Origin: JANJTY01 sp038257155
GTDB taxonomy: Bacteria > Pseudomonadota > Gammaproteobacteria > Xanthomonadales > Xanthomonadaceae
Length of the DNA stretch: 64,000 nucleotides
Direction of reading: 5' to 3'
Assembly (NCBI GenBank): GCA_038257155.1
Contig: JBBSJP010000022.1
Coordinates: 4,867-68,866, forward strand
The notes under the pieces are model-generated. The model did not search any database and was not told the DNA's origin. It saw nothing but the letters and a program-made list of their open reading frames with translations. Positions 15,229 through 24,687 of the stretch are shown here, one piece after another. Position 1 is the stretch's first letter. Every line of letters begins with the position of its first letter. The translations under genes were made by a program, and so were the position numbers.

Positions 15229-16262
15229 CAGTTCCAGGAGCAGACCACCTTGCCACACGTGCCGGCATCCATCAGGTCGAAACCCTTCTGGAAGTCGTCG
15301 ATGTGGATCTGGTGGGTCAGCACCTTCTGCAGTGGGAAGCCAGTCAACAGCATCTGGGTCATCTTGTACCAGGTCTCGTACATGCGCCGGCCATAGATGC
15401 CCTGCACCGTAAGGCCCTTGAAAATCAGCTTGTCCCAGTCGATGCCGGCACCCTTGGGCAGGATCCCGAGCAGGGCGATCTTGCCACCGTGGTACATCAC
15501 GTCGAGCATGTCGTTGAAGGCATGCTGGTTGCCGCTCATTTCCAGACCAACATCGAAGCCTTCCATGTGCAGGTCCTTCACCACGTCGCGGATCGACTGC
15601 TTGGCGACGTTGACCACGCGGGTCGCGCCCATGTCGGCTGCCAGCTTCAGGCGGTAGTCGTTGACGTCGGTCACCACCACATTGCGCGCACCGACATGCT
15701 TGCAGATGCCGGCGGCGATGATGCCGATGGGACCGGCGCCGGTGATCAGCACGTCCTCACCGATCAGGTCGAACTCCAGCGCGCAGTGCGCGGCATTGCC
15801 ATAGGGGTCGAAAAAAGCCGCCAGTTCACTGGGAATCTGGTCAGGAATCGGCCACAGGTTGCTGGCCGGCATGGCAATGTACTCGGCGAATGCACCATTG
15901 CGGTTCACTCCGATGCCGGTGGTGTTGGGACACAGGTGCTGACGTCCGGCACGGCAGTTGCGACAATGTCCGCAAACGATATGACCTTCGGCGGAAACCC
16001 GGTCGCCCAGCGAATAGCCGGTGACGCCCGGCCCAAGTTCAACGATGCGCCCTACGAACTCGTGGCCGATCACCAGCCCCGGCTTGATGGTGCGCTGGCT
16101 CCAGTCGTCCCACTTGTAGATGTGCAGGTCGGTGCCGCAGATCGCGGTCTTTTCCAGCTTGATCAGCACCTCATTGGCGCCGACCTCGGGAACCGGTACC
16201 TGCTCCATCCAGATGCCCTTGCCGGTTTCACGCTTGACCAGGGCTTTCATCAATTCGGGCAT
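15228..16262 (-). CDS. tdh: L-threonine 3-dehydrogenase
   Basis: A 344-residue, zinc-dependent, NAD-linked medium-chain dehydrogenase that oxidises threonine to 2-amino-3-ketobutyrate. Catalytic zinc ligands are C42 in I-C-G-T-D and H67-E68 in G-H-E-F; a structural zinc site is formed by the C-G-H-C-R-N-C-x(7)-C cluster. The nucleotide fold has G-A-G-P-I-G. The in-frame ATG at 16250 matches the usual M-K-A-L start and may be the real one. It is first in the leftward run that ends in kbl, completing threonine-to-glycine conversion. Confidence 0.95.
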   Translation of the reverse strand: MPELMKALVKRETGKGIWMEQVPVPEVGANEVLIKLEKTAICGTDLHIYKWDDWSQRTIKPGLVIGHEFVGRIVELGPGVTGYSLGDRVSAEGHIVCGHCRNCRAGRQHLCPNTTGIGVNRNGAFAEYIAMPASNLWPIPDQIPSELAAFFDPYGNAAHCALEFDLIGEDVLITGAGPIGIIAAGICKHVGARNVVVTDVNDYRLKLAADMGATRVVNVAKQSIRDVVKDLHMEGFDVGLEMSGNQHAFNDMLDVMYHGGKIALLGILPKGAGIDWDKLIFKGLTVQGIYGRRMYETWYKMTQMLLTGFPLQKVLTHQIHIDDFQKGFDLMDAGTCGKVVCSWN

Positions 16263-16340
16263 GGCGAAAGACTCTAGGGGTGATTCAAGGATTATACGTG
16301 GCCGGCATTGGGCATCGTGTGCAGTAGGACATGAATTGAT

Positions 16341-18308
16341 TCAGCCCGCCTGAGGCTCGCCCAGCAGGAAGCCCTGTGCATACTGCGCCCCTTCACTGCG
16401 TGCGAACTCGAGCTGCGCCTCGTTCTCGATGCCCTCCACCACCACGATCAGGCCCAGGCTGCGACCGAGGGTGATCAGCGCCCTTGCTACCGCGGCGTCC
16501 CGCGCGCTGCGGCCGATATCCGTCACGAAAACGCGGTCCACCTTGAGAATATCGAAGGGCAGGCGCTGCAGTTGGTCCAGACTGGAAAAGCCGGTGCCGA
16601 CATCATCCAGCGCGACACGCACGCCAAGTGCACGCAGCTGCTCGACATTCGTCCGGGCGGCGACCGGGTCATCGACTGCGATGGCTTCGGTTATTTCAAG
16701 GATCAGTCGATTCCCGGCCAGGCCATGCTCGCGCAGCAGCGCCGCCACCGTTTCGCCGAAGCCCTGTGCAAGAAAGGTCGGTCCGGTCAGGTTCACCGCG
16801 ATGCAGGAGCTCATGTCGGCAGTCTGCGCGAGCATGCGGCAACCCTCGCGCAGCACCCAGTGGTCCAGCTCGGGCAGCAGTCCGGCATCTTCTGCCAGTG
16901 ACAGGAAGGCATTTGGGCTCAGCAGGCCGCGTTCAGGGTGCTGCCAGCGAATAAGTGCTTCGTGATAGTTGCCGTGCCCGACGTCGAGCGCGATCACCGG
17001 CTGCAAGTGCAGGCGTAGTTCATCCCCTGCAATGGCGCGGTGCAAGGCCGCAAGCATGATCAAGTCGTCGCGTTCCTGGCGTCGGAGTTCGGCGCTGTAC
17101 GCCAGCAGCCGATTGCCCCCGGCCAGCTCAGCGCGGGTTTGGGCTGACACCGCCGCATTGATCAGCGCAGCGGGGCCGGCGGCGTCGACGGGGAAAATCG
17201 CCAGGCCGGCGGAGAACGTTGAAAAGCCGGCCCGCGGGGAAAAGGTTTCGGAGACCATCCGCAGAACGCGTTCGGCCTGCGGCGTGCATTCGGCGGGGCT
17301 TTCCTGGGTCAGCAACACGGCGAGCCGGTCGTCCTCGAGACGGGCGGTGGGTGAGGTCATGCGGGTGCACGTCGCGTCGAGGTGCTGGGCGATCTGCATC
17401 AGCAGCACGTCAAACTCGGCGTCGCCGATCGCTTCGCGCAGACGGGCGCTGCGATCCACCCTCAGCACCAGCAAGCTGTCGACCAGCCCGCTGCCTGGAG
17501 AGTTCACTAAATGTTCGCCCAATCGCCTGGAGAGCAGGCGCCGGTTGGGCAGGTGCGTGGCGGGATCGAAGAAGCTGGCCCGCTCAAGCGCCTGGGTGGC
17601 GCTCTGCGCACGGACGCGCTCTTCGTCGTGCAGCCAGACAAACAGGCCGATACCAATACCGGCAACGGCAACCAGATCGAACAGCGCCAGCCACACCGCG
17701 CTGTTGCCAATGGCACGTCCCAGGTCCGGAACTGTGGTGATCAGGACGCCCGACAGCGAGGTGAACGCGATGAACCCAAATCCCAGACCGGTCAGGCGCC
17801 GCCCAAGGCCGTCTTGCTGCGCTGCCCCGAGCAAGGCCAGCGCTACGCCCGCATAGGCGGCGGTGGCGACCAGATAGCGCAGGGTGATGCGCATGAAGAT
17901 CCTGCCGGCGGCGCCATCCGGGTCCCACGCAAACATCAGGCTGGCCATCAGGCCCAGCAGCAGGGACGAGCCGATCACCGCGCGCAGCAGGAAGGCGGGC
18001 GGATCGCGTCGTCCGAGCAGGGACAGGGTGCCTACTACCAGCAGGCCGATATGCAGATAGGCTGCCAGCTGCGAGATCACGGTGAACAGATTGCGCAGCC
18101 CGAGCGGCTGGCCTTGTTCACGAGTCATCAGGAAGGCGACGCTGGAAGCACTCAGATAAATCGCCAGCGCCGCAAAACTGCCCGCCCAGAGCCGCAGATA
18201 GGGGCGTTCAATCTGTCGCCAGTAGCGCAGGAACAGCCAGGCCATGGCGATGCCCAGTGCCGCCTCCAGTCCGGAAACCAGCAGGTAGATGATTCGAGGG
18301 TCGGCCAT
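16341..18308 (-). CDS. membrane EAL phosphodiesterase with degenerate GGDEF domain
   Basis: A 655-residue membrane signalling protein. Seven or so hydrophobic helices in the first ~220 residues are followed by a GGDEF-like domain lacking the signature (R-L-E-D-D-R where GGDEF should be), so no cyclase activity is expected. The C-terminal EAL domain keeps H-E-A-L-I-R-W, V-N-L, L-E-I-T-E, L-D-D-V-G-T-G, L-K-V-D, V-E-G-I-E and Q-G-F, so c-di-GMP hydrolysis should be possible. The ATG at 18308 has GGGGA just upstream and is preferred over a TTG at 18347. It lies 89 bp downstream of miaA. Confidence 0.85.
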   Translation of the reverse strand: MADPRIIYLLVSGLEAALGIAMAWLFLRYWRQIERPYLRLWAGSFAALAIYLSASSVAFLMTREQGQPLGLRNLFTVISQLAAYLHIGLLVVGTLSLLGRRDPPAFLLRAVIGSSLLLGLMASLMFAWDPDGAAGRIFMRITLRYLVATAAYAGVALALLGAAQQDGLGRRLTGLGFGFIAFTSLSGVLITTVPDLGRAIGNSAVWLALFDLVAVAGIGIGLFVWLHDEERVRAQSATQALERASFFDPATHLPNRRLLSRRLGEHLVNSPGSGLVDSLLVLRVDRSARLREAIGDAEFDVLLMQIAQHLDATCTRMTSPTARLEDDRLAVLLTQESPAECTPQAERVLRMVSETFSPRAGFSTFSAGLAIFPVDAAGPAALINAAVSAQTRAELAGGNRLLAYSAELRRQERDDLIMLAALHRAIAGDELRLHLQPVIALDVGHGNYHEALIRWQHPERGLLSPNAFLSLAEDAGLLPELDHWVLREGCRMLAQTADMSSCIAVNLTGPTFLAQGFGETVAALLREHGLAGNRLILEITEAIAVDDPVAARTNVEQLRALGVRVALDDVGTGFSSLDQLQRLPFDILKVDRVFVTDIGRSARDAAVARALITLGRSLGLIVVVEGIENEAQLEFARSEGAQYAQGFLLGEPQAG

Positions 18309-18397
18309 GGTGTCCCCGTCAGCCGATTCGACTATACCGGTCGGCAAGGATGCCTGTGGAGCGAAAGCGATCGCCGGATCACGCCTTCGCTTCCCGA

Positions 18398-19369
18398 TCA
18401 GCCGTCGAGCGGCATCGTCGAACCCAGAAACTCGCGCACTGCCAGGGAGAGTTCCTTCATCTGCGTTGCCGGATCGAACCGTCGAGCCGCCAGATCGCCG
18501 CGTAGCCAGGTCAGCTGACGCTTGGCCAGTTGTCGGGTGGCAAAGATCGCCTGATCGCGGAAGCTTGCCGCATCCAGTTCTCCTTCCAGATGCTGCCAGG
18601 CCTGCCGGTAGCCGACTGCGCGAATCGATGGCAGATCGGCGTGCAGGCGGGGGTCGTGTCGCAGGCGGGCGACCTCATCCAGAAATCCTTCCGCCAGCAT
18701 CTGGTCAAGGCGTTGTTCGATGCGTTGATGCAGCACCGCACGATCTGCCGGTGCCAGCACCAGGCGCAGCAGGCGAACCGGCAGGCGCTCCGCGCCGCCA
18801 CCGCCCGATTGCCAGACACTGATCGGCTTTCCGCTGGCGCGATAGACCTCCAGCGCACGGCTGATGCGTTGCGGATCGTTTACGTGAATGCGCGCTGCGG
18901 CTTTCGGGTCGACCTGCTGCAGCTCGGCGTGCAAGTGCGCCCAGCCATGCCGGGCGGCTTCATCGGCCAGTTGGGCGCGCAATGCAGGGTCGGACTCCGG
19001 CATCGGCGAAAGCCCCTGAAGCAGGGCTCGAAAATACAGTCCGGTGCCGCCAACCAGCAGCGGAATGCGTCCGCTCGCCAGCGCGACATCGATCGCGCTT
19101 CGCGCATCGTTGGCAAACTCGGCGGCCGAGTAGGGTTGGTGTGGTTCGCGGATATCGACCAGAGCGTGCGGAAAGCGGGTCAGAGTGGCCGCATCAGGCT
19201 TGGCGCTGCCGATATCCATGCCGCGATACACCAGGGCCGAGTCGACACTGATCAGGCTGACCGGCAGGCGCTCGGCCATCCACAGCGCGAAGGCGGTCTT
19301 GCCAGAAGCAGTGGGGCCCATCAGGGCCAGGGCAGGCGGTCGCTGGTCGCAGCGCGGATCGGTCGGCAT
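18398..19369 (-). CDS. miaA: tRNA dimethylallyltransferase
   Basis: A 323-residue enzyme that adds a dimethylallyl group to A37 of tRNAs reading UNN codons. The P-loop G-P-T-A-S-G-K-T lies near residue 16, followed by S-V-D-S-A-L-V-Y-R-G-M-D-I-G-S-A-K-P, the family signature. V-G-G-T-G-L-Y lies near 100. The start at 19369 fits family length; the longer open frame to 19693 covers the divergent pcp gene. Only 40 bp separates it from pcp, so the two promoters overlap. hfq, its common partner, is not here. Confidence 0.95.
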   Translation of the reverse strand: MPTDPRCDQRPPALALMGPTASGKTAFALWMAERLPVSLISVDSALVYRGMDIGSAKPDAATLTRFPHALVDIREPHQPYSAAEFANDARSAIDVALASGRIPLLVGGTGLYFRALLQGLSPMPESDPALRAQLADEAARHGWAHLHAELQQVDPKAAARIHVNDPQRISRALEVYRASGKPISVWQSGGGGAERLPVRLLRLVLAPADRAVLHQRIEQRLDQMLAEGFLDEVARLRHDPRLHADLPSIRAVGYRQAWQHLEGELDAASFRDQAIFATRQLAKRQLTWLRGDLAARRFDPATQMKELSLAVREFLGSTMPLDG

Positions 19370-19409
19370 TGCGGCATCATCGCATCCGACGATACGTCGG
19401 GAGCAAACA

Positions 19410-20057
19410 ATGACCAATCCCATCTTGCTGACTGGATTTGCGCCTTTCGACGGCGAGGCCGTGAACCCGTCCTGGGAAGCCGTACTTCGCCTCGCCGGCG
19501 AGGATATCGATGGGCATCGCGTGGCTATCGTGCAATTGCCGGTGAGCTTTGGCGACACGCTGCGCTTGTTGCGCCAGGCCATCGCCGAGGTTCGACCTGG
19601 GTTGGTGCTGTGCGTGGGGCAGGCCGGCGGACGCAGCCGAATTTCGCTGGAGCGGGTCGCGATCAACCTGCAGGACGCGCGCATTCCCGACAATGCCGGT
19701 GCGCAGCCAATCGACGCAGCGGTCGAGCCCGACGGACCGGCGGCCTATTTCAGTTCCCTGCCGCTGAAGGCCATGCTGCGCGAGTTGACGGATGCCGGCA
19801 TTCCGGCCGAGATCTCCCACAGCGCCGGCACGTATGTCTGCAATCACGTGTTCTACGGATTGATGCACCTGTTGCGCGACGAGCCGGCCATGCGCGGCGG
19901 CTTCCTGCATGTGCCCTATGTGCCGGAGCAGGCGGTGCGGCATCCAGGCGCTCCGAGCCTGGCGCTGGAGTACGTGGTGCAGGCCGTGCGGGTTGCGCTG
20001 CGCGCCGCGCTGGCGACGCGCGTGGATCTGCGCATCAGCGGCGGTTCGGAGTGCTAG
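19410..20057 (+). CDS. pcp: pyroglutamyl-peptidase I
   Basis: A 215-residue cytosolic cysteine peptidase (C15 family) that removes N-terminal pyroglutamate from peptides. The catalytic triad is visible as E81 in S-L-E-R-V-A, C144 in T-Y-V-C-N-H and H167 in F-L-H-V-P-Y. The N-terminal L-L-T-G-F-x-P-F is the family start and fixes the ATG, with GGGAG 6 nt upstream. Its product, 5-oxoproline, is the substrate of the PxpABC enzyme encoded at 27095-29507, so the two may act in sequence despite being in separate operons. Confidence 0.93.
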   Translation: MTNPILLTGFAPFDGEAVNPSWEAVLRLAGEDIDGHRVAIVQLPVSFGDTLRLLRQAIAEVRPGLVLCVGQAGGRSRISLERVAINLQDARIPDNAGAQPIDAAVEPDGPAAYFSSLPLKAMLRELTDAGIPAEISHSAGTYVCNHVFYGLMHLLRDEPAMRGGFLHVPYVPEQAVRHPGAPSLALEYVVQAVRVALRAALATRVDLRISGGSEC

Positions 20058-20174
20058 TCGAGTGAGTTGGAAGGCTCAGCATTTCGCCGCGAAGTGCGTG
20101 GGGATACAGACTCACGCTTGTGGAGATGAGCGTCTACCTCCGATCGACGAATCTCTGCGTTGGTTTTTCGCCCG

Positions 20175-20295
20175 GATGTCGGCTCCACCGCTTCGCGGCT
20201 TGAGCCGACCTACGACGGCTCGGACGTAGGTCGGATCAAGCGCCACCCATTGGCCAAACCAGGCGATCAGGCGCAGCAGCGCGGATCCGACGCAC
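20175..20295 (+). repeat. interspersed palindromic repeat, copy 1
   Basis: About 120 bp with two inverted halves. The first is TCGGCT...AGCCGACCTACG around a CGCTTCGCGG core; the second is GTAGGTCGGATCAAGCGC, ending GCGGATCCGAC. Similar copies lie at 52239-52352 (reverse orientation) and 54656-54776. The form is that of a REP/BIME-like intergenic element. It fills much of the 279-bp gap between pcp and hutI, in which I see no gene. Confidence 0.7.
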
Positions 20296-20336
20296 GACGT
20301 GATCACACAATCCAGGGTCGCTGAGTAACCAAGGGG

Positions 20337-21560
20337 TTATCCCGCCACTTGCCGACCGCCACTCCAGCTGGCGTGCAGCAGACGCCCTCCGATCCAGTAG
20401 CTCAGTTCGGCCGGGTGTCGCACGTCCCATAGCGCCAGATCGGCGCGCAAGCCTTCGGCAAGCAAGCCGCGGTCAGTCAATCCCAGCGCGCGCGCCGCGT
20501 TTAGCGTCACGCCGCGCAGTGCCTCTTCCGGGCTCAATCGAAACAGGGTGCAGGCCTGGTTCATCGCCAGACGCAGAGAGCGCTGCGGCGCGGTGCCGGG
20601 GTTCAGGTCGGAGGCCACGGCCATCGGCACGCCGGCGGCGCGGAAGGCCTCGATCGGTGGCAGGCGGGTTTCGCGCAGGCAATAGAAGGCGGCTGGCAGC
20701 AGCACGGCCACGCTGCCCGCTCGCGCCATCGCCGCCACACCGTCGGGCGAGCTGAACTCGACATGGTCGGCCGACAACCCGTCGAATTCCGCCACGATCG
20801 CCGCACCCTCGCAGTCGCTCAGTTGGTCGGCATGCAGCTTCACCGGCAAGCCCAGCGCGCGCGCAGCCTGGAACAGGCGACGCGTCTGCGTCGGAGTGAA
20901 TCCGATGCGCTCGCAGTAGGCGTCCACCGCGTCGACCAGACCTTCGGCATGCAGGGCCGGCAGCATCTCGGTGCAGAGATGGTCGATGTAGTCATCGGCG
21001 CGGCTGGCGAATTCAGGAGGCAGGGCGTGCGCGCCAAGGAAGCTGGTGCGCACCGAGATGCCGAGTTCCTCGCCGATGCGTCTCGCCACACGCAACATGC
21101 GCGCCTCGGCGGCGGTCTCCAGTCCGTATCCGGACTTGATCTCCAGCGTCGTCACGCCCTCGGCCAGCAGGTCCTGCGCACGCCGCAGCGATTCGGCCAG
21201 CAGCTCCTCTTCGCTGGCGGCGCGCGTGGCACGCACCGAGGAAAGAATGCCGCCGCCGCTGCGCGCGATCTGTTCGTAGCTGGCGCCCAGCAGACGCTGT
21301 TCGAACTCGCCGGCCCGCTGTCCGGCAAACACCAGATGGGTGTGGCAGTCGATCAGGCCCGGCGTGAGCAGGCGGCCTTCGCAGTCGAATGTGGGTGCGG
21401 CCCGCCATTCGGCGGCAAGTTCGGCTTCGGCACCGACAAAGGCTATCCGGCCTTCGTGACTGGCCAGCGCAGCCTTCTCGATGACCTGATAGCCCGCTTC
21501 GCCGTCAAGGCTGCAGAGTCGGGCATTGCGCAACACGAATGGTTCGGGGGTGCGGTTCAT
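20337..21560 (-). CDS. hutI: imidazolonepropionase
   Basis: A 407-residue metal-dependent amidohydrolase that opens imidazolone propionate to N-formimino-glutamate in histidine breakdown. The metal-binding D-C-H-T-H lies near residue 72, with K-S-G-Y-G-L-E, H-A-D-Q-L and S-D-L-N-P-G-T as further family motifs. The other hut genes are not in this window, so it stands alone between pcp and dnaX. The pathway is therefore either dispersed or continues elsewhere in the genome. Confidence 0.93.
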   Translation of the reverse strand: MNRTPEPFVLRNARLCSLDGEAGYQVIEKAALASHEGRIAFVGAEAELAAEWRAAPTFDCEGRLLTPGLIDCHTHLVFAGQRAGEFEQRLLGASYEQIARSGGGILSSVRATRAASEEELLAESLRRAQDLLAEGVTTLEIKSGYGLETAAEARMLRVARRIGEELGISVRTSFLGAHALPPEFASRADDYIDHLCTEMLPALHAEGLVDAVDAYCERIGFTPTQTRRLFQAARALGLPVKLHADQLSDCEGAAIVAEFDGLSADHVEFSSPDGVAAMARAGSVAVLLPAAFYCLRETRLPPIEAFRAAGVPMAVASDLNPGTAPQRSLRLAMNQACTLFRLSPEEALRGVTLNAARALGLTDRGLLAEGLRADLALWDVRHPAELSYWIGGRLLHASWSGGRQVAG

Positions 21561-21711
21561 GTTGACACGGTGCCGCCGCGCGGGAGTTTGCGCAAGTCAT
21601 TGATTGCGCAGATGCCAGCAAGGCATCGAACCGCACGGTCGGCAGCACTCGCCCTATGCCCCAGCAGCCGCGCTTGGCACAATGGCGGTCTGTGTCTGCA
21701 CGAAGTCTGTG

Positions 21712-23355
21712 ATGTCCTATCTCGTTCTTGCCCGCAAATGGCGCCCGCGCCGGTTCGCCGAGCTGGTCGGCCAGGAGCACGTGGTGCGCGCGCTGTCCAA
21801 TGCGCTGGAAAGTGGCCGCGTGCACCATGCGTTCCTGTTTACCGGCACGCGTGGCGTGGGCAAGACCACCATCGCGCGCATCTTTGCCAAGAGCCTGAAC
21901 TGCGAACAGGGCGTCAGCGCCGAGCCCTGCGGCGTGTGCCCGGTCTGCGAGGCGGTCGATGGCGGACGCTTCGTCGACCTGCTGGAGATCGATGCGGCCA
22001 GCAATACCGGCGTCGACGATGTGCGCGACATGATCGACAACGCGCAGTACATGCCGACCCGCGGTCGCTACAAGGTGTACCTGATCGACGAAGTGCACAT
22101 GTTGTCCAAGGCCGCCTTCAACGCGCTGCTGAAGACCCTGGAAGAGCCGCCAGAGCATGTGAAATTCCTGCTCGCCACCACCGACCCGCAGAAGCTGCCG
22201 GTGACGGTGCTGTCGCGTTGCCTGCAGTTCAACCTGAAGCGCCTCGACGAAGCCCAGATCGAAGGCCAGATGCAGCGCATCCTGGCGGCCGAAGAGATTG
22301 CGTTCGAAGCCGGCGCGCTGCGCCTGCTGGCACGCGGCGCCGATGGCTCGCTGCGCGATGGTCTGTCCCTGCTCGACCAGGCCATCGCCTATGCCGGCGG
22401 CCGTGTGCCCGAGGCCGAAGTCCGCGCGATGCTGGGCACGGTGGACCACAGCCATGTGCTGGGCCTGCTGACGGCGCTGTCACAGGCTGATGGTCCGGCC
22501 CTGATCGCGCACATCGAGGAAACCGTCGCCTTCGCACCGGATTTTGGCGCGGTGCTCGATGAGTTGGCGGTCCTGCTGCATCGCATTCAGCTGCTGCAGC
22601 TGGTTCCTGGCATGCAGACCGAAATCGATGCCGAGACCGAGGCGCTGGCAGCAGCCGTGTCGCCGGAACTGGTGCAACTCTGGTATCAGATGGCGCTGAC
22701 CGGTCGCCGCGACCTGCCGATGGCACCGAGCGCTCGGGTCGGATTCGAGATGGCGTTGTTGCGCATGTTGGCGTTCCGGCCGCAGGGAAGTGCAGAAGGC
22801 GAGCGCAGCGAGCCGGTGCGCGCCGCCAGCGCGCCCTTGCGACCTGCAACGCGCCCAACGGTCGCCACAGCGGTGCCGCCTGAAGGTGCGCATCGCGTGC
22901 CGAGTGCTGTACCCGCTGTGGAATCGGCTGCCGCGCCTGAGAAGCCGACCCTGAATGCATCGGCGGCACTGCGCGATGCTGATGCGTGGCTGTCTTTCCT
23001 GGAGAGACTGGGCCTGCGCGGCCCTGTGCGTCAGCTTGCAGCCAATGCGGTCTACCAGAACTTTGATGGCAAGGAGCTAAGCCTTGGGCTGCCGACCAAT
23101 CTGGACCACTTGCGTTCCGACCTGTTGATTGAGCAGTTGCGCAGCACGATCACCGAAGCGCTTGGCCAGAAGGTATCAATTCGCATTGTTCGGGCGCAGG
23201 GCGAGGGTGACACCCTGCTGCATCGCGAGCGCCGTGCGGCGGACTCGCGCCAGCAGCAGGCCGAAGCAGATTTCCTCGCCGACCCCAATGTCAAACAACT
23301 GCTGCAAGGACCTGACGCGGCCCTGGTGCCGGGTTCGATTCGCCCCCTCAACTGA
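21712..23355 (+). CDS. dnaX: DNA polymerase III subunit tau/gamma
   Basis: A 547-residue clamp-loader ATPase. The Walker A box G-T-R-G-V-G-K-T is at about 45-52, zinc-binding cysteines are at about 64, 73, 76 and 79, and Walker B V-Y-L-I-D-E at about 122-127. The C-terminal third is alanine- and proline-rich, ending with a tau-like domain. It is shorter than the ~640-residue E. coli tau. The ATG at 21712 starts at the conserved M-S-Y-x-x-L-A-R-K-W-R-P. No strong Shine-Dalgarno and no A-AAA-AAG slippery site are seen. It leads the dnaX-ebfC-recR run. Confidence 0.95.
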   Translation: MSYLVLARKWRPRRFAELVGQEHVVRALSNALESGRVHHAFLFTGTRGVGKTTIARIFAKSLNCEQGVSAEPCGVCPVCEAVDGGRFVDLLEIDAASNTGVDDVRDMIDNAQYMPTRGRYKVYLIDEVHMLSKAAFNALLKTLEEPPEHVKFLLATTDPQKLPVTVLSRCLQFNLKRLDEAQIEGQMQRILAAEEIAFEAGALRLLARGADGSLRDGLSLLDQAIAYAGGRVPEAEVRAMLGTVDHSHVLGLLTALSQADGPALIAHIEETVAFAPDFGAVLDELAVLLHRIQLLQLVPGMQTEIDAETEALAAAVSPELVQLWYQMALTGRRDLPMAPSARVGFEMALLRMLAFRPQGSAEGERSEPVRAASAPLRPATRPTVATAVPPEGAHRVPSAVPAVESAAAPEKPTLNASAALRDADAWLSFLERLGLRGPVRQLAANAVYQNFDGKELSLGLPTNLDHLRSDLLIEQLRSTITEALGQKVSIRIVRAQGEGDTLLHRERRAADSRQQQAEADFLADPNVKQLLQGPDAALVPGSIRPLN

Positions 23356-23384
23356 AACGACTCACAGAAACAGGAAACGACATC

Positions 23385-23711
23385 ATGCGTGGACCAATTG
23401 CCAATTTGATGCAGCAGGCGCAGAAGATGCAGGAGAACCTGCAGAAGGCGCAGGCTGAACTGGCCAATCTGGAAGTTGTCGGACAGTCCGGCGGCGGCAT
23501 GGTGAAAATCACCATGAGCGGACGCATGGAGGCGCGTCGCGTGCAGATCGATCCGCAGGCCATGGGCGATGCGGAAATGCTCGAAGACCTGATCGCTGCA
23601 GCTTTCAATGATGCCGTGAACAAGGTCAACGAGCTCAGTGCCGAGCGCATGGGCCAGGCCACTGCCGGCATGCCGATTCCGCCCGGCATGAAGATCCCTG
23701 GCCTGTTCTGA
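23385..23711 (+). CDS. ybaB: nucleoid-associated protein, YbaB/EbfC family
   Basis: A 108-residue DNA-binding protein of the YbaB/EbfC family, almost always found between dnaX and recR as here. The N-terminal helix is M-x-x-Q-A-Q-K-M-Q-E-N-L-Q-K-A-Q-A-E-L, followed by the conserved G-G-G-M-V-K-I-T-M-S-G and a C-terminal P-G-M-K-I-P-G-L. AGGAAA precedes the ATG. It lies 29 bp after dnaX and 14 bp before recR, consistent with one transcript. Confidence 0.95.
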   Translation: MRGPIANLMQQAQKMQENLQKAQAELANLEVVGQSGGGMVKITMSGRMEARRVQIDPQAMGDAEMLEDLIAAAFNDAVNKVNELSAERMGQATAGMPIPPGMKIPGLF

Positions 23712-23725
23712 AGAACGCGGCGCGC

Positions 23726-24340
23726 GTGAGCACCCCTTTGCTGGAACAGCTGGTCGACGCCTTGCGTGTGCTGCCGGGTGTCGGCGCCAAGACCGCGCAG
23801 CGCATGGCCCTGCATTTGCTGGAGCGGCAGCGCGAGGGCGGCCGTCGGCTGTCGAAGATCCTGGCCGAATCCATGGAGCGCATCGGCAACTGCGAGCGCT
23901 GCCGTTCCTTCAGCGAAACCCCGCTCTGCGGGCTGTGCCGCAGCAGCCAGCGAGACCCGACATTGCTCTGCGTGGTGGAATCGCCGGCTGACCAGCAGGC
24001 GGTGGAAACCGCCACCGGGTTTCGCGGCCTGTACTTTGTCTTGCTAGGCCGGCTCTCGCCGCTCGATGGTCTGGGTCCGCGCGAGCTGGGTCTTGACCTG
24101 CTGGAGCGTCGCCTTGAAAGCGGCGAGGTCAGCGAACTGATTCTCGCCACCAATCCAACCGTCGAAGGCGAGGCCACCGCGCACTGGCTGGCGCAGCTCG
24201 CGCGCCGCCACGGCGTGCGCGCCTCGCGCCTGGCACACGGCGTGCCGCTGGGCGGCGAACTGGAATACCTCGACCGCGGCACCCTGGCACACGCCTTCGG
24301 GCAGCGCCAGAACATGCCGCATGGCAATGGAGAAAGTTGA
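23726..24340 (+). CDS. recR: recombination protein RecR
   Basis: A 204-residue RecFOR-pathway protein that helps load RecA at gaps. It has the N-terminal helix-hairpin-helix L-P-G-V-G-A-K-T-A-Q-R, the C4 zinc finger C-E-R-C...C-G-L-C at about 57-72, and a Toprim domain with V-V-E-S-P-A-D and T-N-P-T-V-E-G-E-A-T. It starts with GTG at 23726. It follows ybaB closely, and a hinT-like gene begins 2 nt after its stop. Confidence 0.95.
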   Translation: MSTPLLEQLVDALRVLPGVGAKTAQRMALHLLERQREGGRRLSKILAESMERIGNCERCRSFSETPLCGLCRSSQRDPTLLCVVESPADQQAVETATGFRGLYFVLLGRLSPLDGLGPRELGLDLLERRLESGEVSELILATNPTVEGEATAHWLAQLARRHGVRASRLAHGVPLGGELEYLDRGTLAHAFGQRQNMPHGNGES

Positions 24341-24342
24341 AG

Positions 24343-24687
24343 ATGAGCGACACCCTGTTCGGCAAGATCATCCGCCGCGAAATTTCCGCCGACATCGTGT
24401 TCGAAGACGAGCACGTGCTGGCCTTCCGCGACATCAACCCGCAGGCCCCGGTGCACGTGTTGTTCATCCCGAAACTGCCGGTTGCCACCCTCAACGACCT
24501 TACTCCGGATCAATCAGACCTGGCGGGCCGCCTGCTGCTGGCCGCCGCGGCCTACGCCAAACGCGAAGGCTTCGCCGAAGCCGGTTACCGCTGCGTGTTC
24601 AACTGCAATGCCGATGGTGGTCAGTCCGTCTACCACATCCACCTGCACCTGCTGGCCGGCCGCCAACTATCGTGGCCCCCGGGGTGA
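24343..24687 (+). CDS. HIT-family purine nucleoside phosphoramidase (HinT-like)
   Basis: A 114-residue HIT protein of the HinT branch. The histidine triad H-I-H-L-H is at residues 98-102, and I-P-K at about 42-44 with the N-terminal F-x-K-I-I-R-R-E-I is typical. Such enzymes hydrolyse AMP-phosphoramidates and acyl-AMP. The ATG at 24343 is 2 nt after the recR stop with GGAGA upstream; a TTG at 24337 is a less likely start. It ends the dnaX-recR run and is followed by a pair of stem-loops. Confidence 0.92.
   Translation: MSDTLFGKIIRREISADIVFEDEHVLAFRDINPQAPVHVLFIPKLPVATLNDLTPDQSDLAGRLLLAAAAYAKREGFAEAGYRCVFNCNADGGQSVYHIHLHLLAGRQLSWPPG

Noticed and set aside
21712..23355. Programmed frameshift in dnaX producing gamma.
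   Set aside because: I found no A-AAA-AAG or similar slippery heptamer followed by a stem; the single tau-length frame is sufficient.
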